Positions 5,172 through 11,833 of a DNA stretch of 15,941 nucleotides are shown piece after piece. The position numbers and the translations under genes were made by a program. The notes under the pieces are model-generated. The model made no database searches and had not been told where the DNA came from. It saw only the letters and a program-made list of their open reading frames with translations. Location of the stretch: positions 1-15,941 of the forward strand of contig JAFGTI010000078.1 of the NCBI GenBank assembly GCA_016934175.1. The letters are read 5' to 3'. This DNA comes from Acholeplasmataceae bacterium (GTDB taxonomy: Bacteria; Bacillota_I; Bacilli_A; Acholeplasmatales; Acholeplasmataceae). Positions within the stretch are counted from its first letter, which is position 1. Every line of letters starts with the position of its first letter.

Positions 5172-6670
5172 ATAAAATGAACAAAAAGATTACTTCAGGA
5201 TATCCATTAATTATTAACTATTTAGGAATCTTTGCTTTCTTAATCGGATTTATTAATTTGCTCCCACTAATCTTACTAGCATTTCGACCAGAAGAAATTG
5301 AGTTCGCACATTATTTTTTGATTCCTGGTTTAACAAGTATTTTCGTAGGTTCTTTCATTATCTTTATATTTAGAAAAAGAGAAAAAGGTAAACTTGAAAG
5401 ACATCAAGATGCAGTTTTAGTCATGTCGATATGGCTCATGGCCATATTGATTTCATCCGTTCCATTTATGCTTACGGGAACTTATAATTTCACACAAAGT
5501 ATCTTTGAATCGACGAGTGGCTATTCAACTACTGGACTGAGTGTGGTTAATGTTGAACAAACACCTGGAATGTTCTTGTTATTTAGAAGTTTGTTACAAT
5601 TTTTTGGTGGTGTTGGACTAGTTTTAGTTTTGACTTCAGCGATCTCTGATAAATTTGGTATGAGACTCTATAGTGCTGAAGGACATAGTGATAAATTAAT
5701 GCCTAATCTAATTCGTTCAGGACGAACCATTATATCAATTTATGTTGGCTATATTGCCCTTGGCACTTTATTTTATGTTTTGTTTGGTATGCCAGTATTC
5801 GATGCTATAAATCATTCTATATGTGCCCTTTCAACAGGTGGATTTTCCACACAATCAGGCAGTATTGGTTCATATAACAATTTACCTATTGAAATCATTA
5901 CGATGGTTTTGATGATTTTAGGTGCAACTAATTTCTTTGTTCATTTAATGTTGATTAGAGGGAAATTAAAAAATGTCTTCAAGCATGTTGAAAATAAATT
6001 ACTGGTCATAATATTACTTATCTTCATTCCACTCATGACAATCAATATACTCTCATATTATGATGGACAATTTTTTTATTCACTAAGAGTGACCAGTTTT
6101 CAACTCATTTCAGCTATTACAAGTACCGGATATCAATCAGTTCCATCATTTCTTCCATTACCGACATTTTTTATGTTTGGCATCATCGTATCGATGGCTA
6201 TTGGAGGGAGTATGGGATCAACAGCTGGTGGTATGAAACAGTATCGTGTTGCACTAGCTTTTAAGAGTTTGTATTGGAATATTAAAGATCAACTAGGACA
6301 TAAAAAAACAATTAGAACACATTTTATTAATAAATTGGGAACAAGAACAATTGTTGATAAGGATGATATCATTCAAAACCATTCATTCTTGACGATTTAT
6401 TTCTTGGTCTTGATTCTAGGTGCTGTTATTATTTCGACTTTTGGATACAGTATAAAAGATTCATTATTTGAATTCGCATCAGCGCTTGGAACTGTTGGCT
6501 TATCTATTGGAATCACCGGATATACTGCAAATCCAATTGTTTTATGGACTTTATCAATTGGGATGTTCTTAGGCAGACTTGAATTTTATGTGATTTTTGT
6601 AGCAATTGCCAAGATTTCACTTGATCTTAAAAAAAGAAAACCTAGAGTAATTAAAAAACTGGAAGCGTAA
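5168..6670 (+). CDS. trkH: Trk/Ktr potassium uptake channel subunit (TrkH/KtrB)
   Basis: This is the membrane pore of the potassium uptake system, 500 residues, with the four-fold M1-P-M2 architecture of TrkH/KtrB. The four pore loops are visible as STTGLS (120-125), STGGFS (222-227), TSTGYQS (318-324) and GTVGLS (441-446), with filter glycines 123, 225, 321 and 444. GGSMGSTAGGMK (346-357) matches the intramembrane gating loop and GRLE (469-472) the conserved C-terminal motif. About 500 residues is nearer TrkH than the shorter KtrB. The ATG overlaps the trkA stop; an in-frame ATG at 5177 is an alternative start. The end of the gene lies inside the terminator hairpin. Regulation by the two upstream RCK proteins is the straightforward inference. 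Confidence 0.93.
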   Translation: MNKMNKKITSGYPLIINYLGIFAFLIGFINLLPLILLAFRPEEIEFAHYFLIPGLTSIFVGSFIIFIFRKREKGKLERHQDAVLVMSIWLMAILISSVPFMLTGTYNFTQSIFESTSGYSTTGLSVVNVEQTPGMFLLFRSLLQFFGGVGLVLVLTSAISDKFGMRLYSAEGHSDKLMPNLIRSGRTIISIYVGYIALGTLFYVLFGMPVFDAINHSICALSTGGFSTQSGSIGSYNNLPIEIITMVLMILGATNFFVHLMLIRGKLKNVFKHVENKLLVIILLIFIPLMTINILSYYDGQFFYSLRVTSFQLISAITSTGYQSVPSFLPLPTFFMFGIIVSMAIGGSMGSTAGGMKQYRVALAFKSLYWNIKDQLGHKKTIRTHFINKLGTRTIVDKDDIIQNHSFLTIYFLVLILGAVIISTFGYSIKDSLFEFASALGTVGLSIGITGYTANPIVLWTLSIGMFLGRLEFYVIFVAIAKISLDLKKRKPRVIKKLEA

Positions 6671-6685
6671 TCTTCTAGTTTTTTT
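6653..6685 (+). terminator. Intrinsic terminator overlapping the end of trkH
   Basis: AAAAAACTGGAAG (6653-6665) pairs with CTTCTAGTTTTTT (6672-6684), with one G-U pair, a 6-base loop and a T run. The 5' arm includes the last codons of trkH. Confidence 0.85.
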
Positions 6686-6707
6686 ATCATATCATCATGG
6701 GAAAATA

Positions 6708-6716
6708 TGTTAAAAT
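6708..6716 (+). promoter_or_regulatory. Candidate extended -10 promoter for the LytTR operon
   Basis: TGTTAAAAT (TG 6708-6709, TAAAAT 6711-6716). The surrounding AATATGTTAAAATAA is repeated exactly at 10803-10817 upstream of the DUF3137-like gene. The -35 is weak. The implied leader is about 95 bases, long for this window. An isolated TATAAT at 6792-6797 is a weaker alternative. Confidence 0.5.
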
Positions 6717-6803
6717 AAGGATGGAAATGCAAGTTATCTATCGGTAAGTGTATGTCATTCTTTTATGCTTTTTTTAACGCAATTAATCACATATAATGAG
6801 ATT

Positions 6804-6817
6804 GGAGGAACACCTCT
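6804..6817 (+). promoter_or_regulatory. Shine-Dalgarno hairpin at the LytTR gene start
   Basis: GGAGG (6804-6808) is the ribosome site of the gene starting at 6818. It is complementary, with one G-U pair, to CCTCT (6813-6817) just before the ATG, with loop AACA. The hairpin would hide the ribosome site and could damp or regulate translation. Confidence 0.5.
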
Positions 6818-7348
6818 ATGCTTAAAATCATTTGGAACAAAGACGACGGCGAGAAAATGAGATTGAAACTTTTAGACGAGTTCAATCTTATCTTGACTGA
6901 TGATCCAAATGAAGTGCCCAAGGATAAAGTGGGAATTATTCTTGAAGATACTGATTTAAATAAAATTCGTCCGATTCTAGAGATGATTGCTATTGAACAA
7001 TCACAGTTGATATTTCAATCACCTGATGGTTATTTACAGTTTAGTGTGCATGAAATGGTTTATTTGGAATCTTACGGAAAAGACATCTATGTCCATACTA
7101 CTGAGATGAGTACACAAATTATTCGACAACCACTTTATCAACTTGAAGAGATTTTAAAACCCTATCATTTTGTACGTATTGGGAAATCTTTTTTAGTGAA
7201 TATAGCAAAAATTCGCTACATTAGATCATCATTAAACAAAAAACTTGATTTGGAGTTAGTCTCTGGAACACATCTTGAGGTATCACGTTCTTTTGTTAAA
7301 TCATTTAAGGATGCCCTTGGCATTCAGAAAAAGGAGACAAAAAGATGA
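6818..7348 (+). CDS. LytTR-family DNA-binding transcriptional regulator
   Basis: This 176-residue cytoplasmic regulator has a LytTR DNA-binding domain at about 72-167. VHEMVYLESYGKDIYVHT (77-94) begins it, FVRIGKSFLVNI (118-129) and LEVSRSFVKSFK (153-164) follow; all three are characteristic LytTR segments. The first 60 or so residues form a short unassigned region, not a normal receiver: it is too short and shows no phospho-acceptor pattern. It is therefore not a classic two-component response regulator. Its stop overlaps the start of the membrane beta-propeller gene (ATGA, 7345-7348). That is the arrangement of LytTR regulatory systems, where a membrane partner restrains the regulator. Targets, possibly including its own promoter, are unknown. 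Confidence 0.9.
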   Translation: MLKIIWNKDDGEKMRLKLLDEFNLILTDDPNEVPKDKVGIILEDTDLNKIRPILEMIAIEQSQLIFQSPDGYLQFSVHEMVYLESYGKDIYVHTTEMSTQIIRQPLYQLEEILKPYHFVRIGKSFLVNIAKIRYIRSSLNKKLDLELVSGTHLEVSRSFVKSFKDALGIQKKETKR

Positions 7349-9360
7349 CTTTATTTGGATGGATTCTCATTTCATTAATCAGTGTATGTATAATCTTTTT
7401 TGGTGTACAACTTATATCTGATGTTTTATGGAATCATAAATTAAGAAATTTTCAAAAAACACAATCAATCACACCATTTAAAGTACCAAGAATCTATTGG
7501 TTGAGAAGATCATATGGATTTGTAATGAGTACTTTGTTTTTAATTGCTACGATTGCCTCAGGGACCTTTTCTGTTCCGAATATGATGGGCAATCGTGTTT
7601 TATTGAATGCTGTACCTGTAGGATCCAAAGAAACGATCCTTCAACTGATGGAAGAAAGTAATACGGGTAGTTGGTGGGGTGACTTATTTACAGCTGAAAT
7701 GCCAGGTGTTCTTGAAGATTCACTAGATAGTAATTCATCAGAAGAAAGAGATTATATCGGAACAAACAATCAAGTTGAAGGTGTTGAAGAAGCAGATATC
7801 GTAAAAACAGATGAACAAGGTATTATTTATTATGCTACAAGATATTACAATCATATTCGTATCATTGACACAAACCTTGATGGAACATTTGAACCATTAG
7901 CAGATATTGATTTAGGCAATTTATACACCGACTCACTTTATTTAACTGATACCCAATTGATTGTTATTGGCTATGTATATCAGGTGATACCCTATTTTTA
8001 TCAAGAAGGTGTTGATTATTATGGATGGGAATACAATGCCTTTACAGGGGCAGTTTACGTTTATGATAGAGAGACCCTTGAACTTGAGTACAAACTTGAA
8101 ACTGACTCAAACTTTTATCAACATCGCTTAATTGATGATGCACTATATCTTATTTCAAGCAAATCACTTTACACAGAAGATTTGCGTCCAGAATACATTG
8201 AAACTGTAGATGGTGATAGTACAACATCACATCTTAGTTATGATTCTATCTATTATTTTACAGATGTTCCTGTTTATAGTATGACAGTTGTTACAGGAAT
8301 TAAACTTGATACTTACGATATGACATCGCAAGCATTTTTGGGAAATGTATCCGAAATATATGCATCACAAGATGCAATTTATACAGTAAATAATTATTCT
8401 ACGTATCAGTTTGATATGTATGAAAGCAAGGTTCAAATTATAAAATATGCACTTAATTCAACGAATGCAACAGTATCTTATGTAGGTCAGAAATCTATTC
8501 CAGGATATGTTGCAGATCAGTATTGGATGGATGAATATGATGACACGTTTAGAGTTGTAACAAGTTCATGGAATCCAATTCATAATGAGCTTTATATTTT
8601 AGCTGAAGATTATGATACAGACGAATTAAAAATTATTGGATCCATTAAAGAAGGATTAGGCATGCCAAACGAAACTGTCAAGTCAGTACGCTTTGATAAG
8701 GAAGATGCCTATGTCGTTACTTTTGAACAACATGACCCACTTTATACAATCGATTTATCAAATCCAAGAGACCCCAAAATTGTTTCACATATTGAAGAAC
8801 CTGGATATAGCACCTATCTTCATGTTTGGGATGATGAAAATCATTTAATAGGATTTGGGCTTGATGCAGATGAAAATGGTTTTGAAACAGGTATCAAAAT
8901 TAGCGCATATGATGGTGATTCCGTATTGGATACTTTTAAATTGAATTATCAAGATGAATTAGGAATATATTCATATAGCTATTCAGAAGCATTATATAAT
9001 CCAAAAGCACTCATGATTTCTCCTGATAAAGGAATTATCGCGTTTCCTGTGATGAGTTGGAGATATTATCTTTCACCTCTTGATGATTGGAATTATAGTT
9101 ATGTGAGTGAATATTTAATATTTTATATTGATTTTAATGCTAATGATCCAAAAGATATCATTTCTGATCCAATTACAATTAGTCATGATCCATCTCATTA
9201 TTATGTTGGTATTGATCGAGGTGTTTATCTTGATGGCATTATATATACATTATCTTATACACAACTTGTTAGCTATGATCTAGAAACCATGAGTATTGTA
9301 GATAGTCTAATCTTTGAAACCTATTTTGAAAATCATATAGATAAAGTCTATGCAGATTAA
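7345..9360 (+). CDS. Membrane-anchored beta-propeller domain protein
   Basis: This 671-residue protein has two N-terminal transmembrane helices (about 4-28 and 57-75). A Lys/Arg-rich 28-residue loop between them should be cytoplasmic by the positive-inside rule. A large, mostly beta, Tyr/Asp-rich domain follows from about 135 to the end and should face outward. TNNQVEGVEEADIVKTD (140-156) matches the entry signature of the Beta_propel (PF09826) family. The repeated strand-turn pattern fits a propeller. No catalytic motif or cell-wall sorting signal is seen. AAGGAGA (7331-7337) precedes the ATG, which overlaps the LytTR stop. I infer a surface sensor or binding module coupled to that regulator; its ligand is unknown. 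Confidence 0.85.
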   Translation: MTLFGWILISLISVCIIFFGVQLISDVLWNHKLRNFQKTQSITPFKVPRIYWLRRSYGFVMSTLFLIATIASGTFSVPNMMGNRVLLNAVPVGSKETILQLMEESNTGSWWGDLFTAEMPGVLEDSLDSNSSEERDYIGTNNQVEGVEEADIVKTDEQGIIYYATRYYNHIRIIDTNLDGTFEPLADIDLGNLYTDSLYLTDTQLIVIGYVYQVIPYFYQEGVDYYGWEYNAFTGAVYVYDRETLELEYKLETDSNFYQHRLIDDALYLISSKSLYTEDLRPEYIETVDGDSTTSHLSYDSIYYFTDVPVYSMTVVTGIKLDTYDMTSQAFLGNVSEIYASQDAIYTVNNYSTYQFDMYESKVQIIKYALNSTNATVSYVGQKSIPGYVADQYWMDEYDDTFRVVTSSWNPIHNELYILAEDYDTDELKIIGSIKEGLGMPNETVKSVRFDKEDAYVVTFEQHDPLYTIDLSNPRDPKIVSHIEEPGYSTYLHVWDDENHLIGFGLDADENGFETGIKISAYDGDSVLDTFKLNYQDELGIYSYSYSEALYNPKALMISPDKGIIAFPVMSWRYYLSPLDDWNYSYVSEYLIFYIDFNANDPKDIISDPITISHDPSHYYVGIDRGVYLDGIIYTLSYTQLVSYDLETMSIVDSLIFETYFENHIDKVYAD

Positions 9361-9373
9361 ATAAAGAAGTGTG

Positions 9374-9398
9374 AAAAGCCGAATAATCGGCTTTTTTT
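9374..9398 (+). terminator. Intrinsic terminator after the beta-propeller gene
   Basis: AAAAGCCGA (9374-9382) pairs perfectly with TCGGCTTTT (9387-9395), loop ATAA, followed by Ts to 9398. Confidence 0.92.
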
Positions 9399-9399
9399 G

Positions 9400-9408
9400 T
9401 GCTACAAT
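9400..9408 (+). promoter_or_regulatory. Candidate extended -10 promoter for the SRPBCC gene
   Basis: TGCTACAAT (TG 9400-9401, TACAAT 9403-9408) abuts the preceding terminator's T run. It predicts a leader of only about 15 bases. Confidence 0.5.
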
Positions 9409-9429
9409 TTAGAAAAAAGGTGATTAATT

Positions 9430-9849
9430 ATGAAGTATCAAGTACACATAGAAATTAATAAACCCCAACATCAAGTTTCTAAACTTTTTGTTGATGTGAA
9501 TCAGATGACTAAATGGGAAACAAATTTGACTCGAGTTGAACAAAATCATGGAATCCTATATGAGACAAATAGTGATGGCTTTCTTGTTTTTAATATCGAT
9601 CAAAAAGAAATGAAAATGAGCGTATTTGTAGAAAGAAACATGCTACCAGAACAAATTATTTTGGTTTATCAAGTAGGGACTACTTGGAATAGATGCATCA
9701 ACTATTTTAATGAAAAAAATGGACATACGATATGGACGATGGATGTAGAATTTAGATTTGGAAATGAAACAATATTGTCTACCGAAAAATTTGTAGAACA
9801 GACAAAAAAAGGAATGTTGCAATTTAAGGATTATATTGAGTCTATCTAA
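9430..9849 (+). CDS. SRPBCC-fold (START/AHSA1-like) protein
   Basis: This soluble protein of 139 residues has the length and strand pattern of the SRPBCC superfamily. It opens with a beta strand (MKYQVHIEINKP), a helix containing VSKLFVDVNQMTKWE, several antiparallel strands, and a long C-terminal helix (KFVEQTKKGMLQFKDYIESI). Members form a deep hydrophobic pocket for lipids or small molecules, or act as polyketide cyclase-like or chaperone-regulator proteins. No residue here shows which. AAAGGTGAT lies about 7 bases before the ATG. It sits alone between a terminator and a gene-free stretch, so context gives no function. Confidence 0.7.
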   Translation: MKYQVHIEINKPQHQVSKLFVDVNQMTKWETNLTRVEQNHGILYETNSDGFLVFNIDQKEMKMSVFVERNMLPEQIILVYQVGTTWNRCINYFNEKNGHTIWTMDVEFRFGNETILSTEKFVEQTKKGMLQFKDYIESI

Positions 9850-10053
9850 AAAAAATAAGCGAATCTACACGGAGTCATCACATGGGACTTCAATCAAGAT
9901 AATTCAATCAAAAATCAACGATTTATAAGAATGAATATAGAATCAGTTGATTCTTATTAAATGATAGCATTTTCATACTTAAACACTAAAAATTACTATT
10001 TTTATTATCTGCGATTAAATAACTTGGTGCTATAATAAGATGGGTGATAATTT
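9850..10053 (+). other. Gene-free stretch with small repeats
   Basis: There is no credible coding region here. Seen: a 6-bp hairpin (9871-9876 with 9886-9891) lacking a T run; a 9-base direct repeat TTCAATCAA at 9889-9897 and 9903-9911, 14 bases apart; and two overlapping inverted repeats, TAAGAAT/ATTCTTA (9926-9932, 9950-9956) and AGAATCA/TGATTCT (9939-9945, 9948-9954). The last two share bases and cannot both fold. They could be regulator sites for the gene at 10054, or chance in AT-rich DNA. Confidence 0.4.
10028..10036 (+). promoter_or_regulatory. Candidate extended -10 promoter for the UPF0316 gene
   Basis: TGCTATAAT (TG 10028-10029, TATAAT 10031-10036) with a perfect -10 hexamer and weak -35. 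The predicted start near 10043 leaves about 11 bases of leader, placing the GGGTGAT ribosome site at the very 5' end. Confidence 0.6.
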
Positions 10054-10617
10054 ATGTGGAGTTCAATTTATAGTTTTTTAAATAGTGTGCCTTTATGGGA
10101 ACTTTTACTCATCTTTTTTGCAAAAATCATTGAAGTATCTATTGGGACAATGCGCATTATTTTAATTAGCAAAGGTTACCGTAAACCAGGTAGTATTTTG
10201 GGTTTCTTTGAGGTTCTTCTGTGGGTTTTTGTTGCTTCAACGGTGATTTCTGGAATGTTAGACGCACCATTAAAGGGAATTATCTATGCTTTAGGTTTTG
10301 CTATCGGCGTTTATATTGGCTCCATGATCGAAAACAGAGTTGCTGTTGGAAAAGTAATGATTCATGTCATTGCGAGTAATGATGTTGCAAGTCAAATCAT
10401 TAAAGTACTAAGAGATTCTGGTCATGGTGTAACAAGTTTAGATGCACATGGAAAAGACAGTGATCGTACAGTTTTAATGGTTTTTGCTAATAGAAAGAAT
10501 AAGGAAATCATCATGAAATTAATCGAAAGAACTAATGATAAAGCTTTAATTGTTGCGAATGAAGTATCACTTGTTCATGGAGGCTTTGTAAGCCCTTGGA
10601 GAAGAATTGCAAAATAG
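10054..10617 (+). CDS. UPF0316 membrane protein (DUF5698 + DUF2179)
   Basis: This 187-residue protein belongs to UPF0316 (Bacillus YebE-like). Seen: three hydrophobic segments (about 14-36, 48-66, 72-92); the family pattern IEVSIGTMRIILISKG (26-41); GFFEVLLWVFVAS (50-62); and YALGFAIGVYIGSMIE (78-93). A soluble C-terminal DUF2179 domain follows (about 100-175), starting near VMIHVIA, a fold also found at the end of YitT-type membrane proteins. The molecular role of the family is not established. GGGTGAT (10042-10048) sets the start. Its stop is followed within 50 bases by the tRNA-Val promoter, with no terminator of its own visible. Confidence 0.88.
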   Translation: MWSSIYSFLNSVPLWELLLIFFAKIIEVSIGTMRIILISKGYRKPGSILGFFEVLLWVFVASTVISGMLDAPLKGIIYALGFAIGVYIGSMIENRVAVGKVMIHVIASNDVASQIIKVLRDSGHGVTSLDAHGKDSDRTVLMVFANRKNKEIIMKLIERTNDKALIVANEVSLVHGGFVSPWRRIAK

Positions 10618-10626
10618 GGTATTTTA

Positions 10627-10654
10627 TTGATTTTCTTTTAAATGTATGTATAAT
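10627..10654 (+). promoter_or_regulatory. Promoter for tRNA-Val
   Basis: TTGATT (10627-10632), 16 bases, then a perfect TATAAT (10649-10654). The predicted start near 10661 lies about 5 bases before the mature tRNA. Confidence 0.75.
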
Positions 10655-10665
10655 AGAAATTGGTT

Positions 10666-10740
10666 GGAGTTATAGCTCAGCGGGAGAGCACTTGCTTGAC
10701 GTGCAAGGGGTCCTGGGTTCAATCCCCAGTAACTCCACCA
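10666..10740 (+). tRNA. tRNA-Val (anticodon GAC)
   Basis: A complete 75-base cloverleaf is present. Acceptor GGAGTTA (10666-10672) pairs with TAACTCC (10730-10736); the D stem is GCTC/GAGC with a short 7-base loop; the anticodon stem is CTTGC/GCAAG with loop TTGACGT, giving anticodon GAC for valine codons GUC and GUU; the variable loop is 5 bases; the T stem is CTGGG/CCCAG with loop TTCAATC. Discriminator A and CCA (10738-10740) are encoded, so no CCA addition is needed for maturation. Base 37 is G where many bacterial valine tRNAs have A. No other tRNA is clustered here. Confidence 0.97.
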
Positions 10741-10755
10741 TCTATAAGAGTATAG

Positions 10756-10781
10756 GCATATATCTTTTGATATGTGCTTTT
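10756..10781 (+). terminator. Probable terminator after tRNA-Val
   Basis: GCATATATC (10756-10764), loop TTTT, GATATGTGC (10769-10777) with one U-G pair, then TTTT. The T run is short, so efficiency may be modest. Confidence 0.6.
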
Positions 10782-10806
10782 ATATTTATTATTACATAAT
10801 GGAATA

Positions 10807-10815
10807 TGTTAAAAT
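10807..10815 (+). promoter_or_regulatory. Candidate extended -10 promoter for the DUF3137-like gene
   Basis: TGTTAAAAT (TG 10807-10808, TAAAAT 10810-10815), in a 15-base context identical to that at 6704-6718. The leader would be about 12 bases, with GGGAGG (10823-10828) as ribosome site. Confidence 0.5.
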
Positions 10816-10833
10816 AAATTATGGGAGGCATTT

Positions 10834-11724
10834 ATGTATACATCACTTGATTATAAAAATATTCATAAGGAATTTAAGAAAAGCGTTAAAGATAGAAGCG
10901 GAAAATTATTTAAGATTTGGCTTACTATTTTTCTTATAATTGTTACTGGTCTTGTTGTTTTGTTTATATTTATCCCCAAAATATTACAAATGGATCCATG
11001 GGATGTCATTGTTCCAATCTATGGATTTGTTCCTGCCTTTGTTACATTATTGTTAACAATAGTCAGTTATAATTATGTTAGCGAGAAACCATCATATACA
11101 TATCTTTATCCTGAAATTTATAAAAAAATCAATTTGGAAGAATCGTTATTTATTAAGTATGAATCATATTTAAAAGGTAAACCAGATTTTAATAATATAG
11201 GTGGATTATATACAAGACATGCTAGTGTTAGAGTTAAGAGGAAAATTTCTGGACAAACACTTAATGGAAACGAGTTTTCTGTATATGATGCCACGATAAT
11301 CACCAGTAATGGAAAAAGTTCATCAACACACTTTAATGGAATTTATTTTCAAGTGAAAACAGACACATCATCATTTTTTCAAATTAGAACACATGGATCT
11401 CCTAAATTCAAGGATATGAAGTTTATTAAACAAGATGAATTTCAGGATTTAAAGGTTTATCTAAAAGAAGATATGCATATGAGTAACAAAATTAATGCGT
11501 ATATTGATTTTGTTAGGAAACATAAAAGTGACTTTAATGTTAGAACTTTTGATTTAAGTGTGATTCCTGGTGAAACACACTTGGGAATATGGTATAAAAA
11601 GCATTCAGCAAGAAGACAGAAAAGTATTTCAGTCGATAAGTTGAATGAACTTTATCATTATTTTATGAGTGAATTACAAATGGCGGATCAATTAGTAGAA
11701 CTCAATAATCCTTATTATAACTAA
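10834..11724 (+). CDS. Two-helix membrane protein, DUF3137-like
   Basis: This 296-residue protein has a short charged cytoplasmic N-terminus, two transmembrane helices (about 27-50 and 58-80) and a soluble C-terminal domain of about 215 residues. The domain's layout resembles DUF3137 membrane proteins: a stretch near 118-165 in which a target segment is converted to GNEFSVYDATI, followed by THFNGIYFQVKTD and a later pair of strands. I hold this family call loosely, since no invariant motif decides it. No enzyme motif or signal peptide cleavage site is seen. GGGAGG precedes the ATG. It is a single-gene unit between the tRNA terminator and its own terminator, so context gives no role. Confidence 0.5.
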   Translation: MYTSLDYKNIHKEFKKSVKDRSGKLFKIWLTIFLIIVTGLVVLFIFIPKILQMDPWDVIVPIYGFVPAFVTLLLTIVSYNYVSEKPSYTYLYPEIYKKINLEESLFIKYESYLKGKPDFNNIGGLYTRHASVRVKRKISGQTLNGNEFSVYDATIITSNGKSSSTHFNGIYFQVKTDTSSFFQIRTHGSPKFKDMKFIKQDEFQDLKVYLKEDMHMSNKINAYIDFVRKHKSDFNVRTFDLSVIPGETHLGIWYKKHSARRQKSISVDKLNELYHYFMSELQMADQLVELNNPYYN

Positions 11725-11744
11725 AAAGGCACTTTGCCTTTTTT
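11723..11744 (+). terminator. Intrinsic terminator after the DUF3137-like gene
   Basis: AAAAAGGCA (11723-11731), loop CTT, TGCCTTTTT (11735-11743) plus a T. The 5' arm begins inside the stop codon. Confidence 0.92.
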
Positions 11745-11793
11745 AAATATAATAATTCACACTTGAAATACATGATGGACTCAATATGCAATA

Positions 11794-11802
11794 TGATATA
11801 AT
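11794..11802 (+). promoter_or_regulatory. Candidate extended -10 promoter for the redox operon
   Basis: TGATATAAT (TG 11794-11795, perfect TATAAT 11797-11802), no clear -35. Predicted leader about 25 bases before the ATG at 11834. Confidence 0.6.
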
Positions 11803-11833
11803 AGTGTGGTAGAAGAGTTTAGGTGGTGAATTG

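Noticed and set aside
6729..6749. GCAAGT / GTAAGT near-direct repeat as a LytTR autoregulatory site
   Set aside because: There are only two imperfect 6-base copies at 15-base spacing, which does not fit the usual longer LytTR repeats. Chance is likely.
6792..6797. TATAAT as the main promoter of the LytTR gene
   Set aside because: There is no -35 and no TGn, and the transcript would start within the ribosome site. Kept only as an alternative to the -10 at 6711.
10596..10799. Open frame of 67 codons across the end of the UPF0316 gene and the tRNA
   Set aside because: It runs straight through tRNA-Val and its terminator, has no ribosome site and no family-like sequence; it is a shadow.
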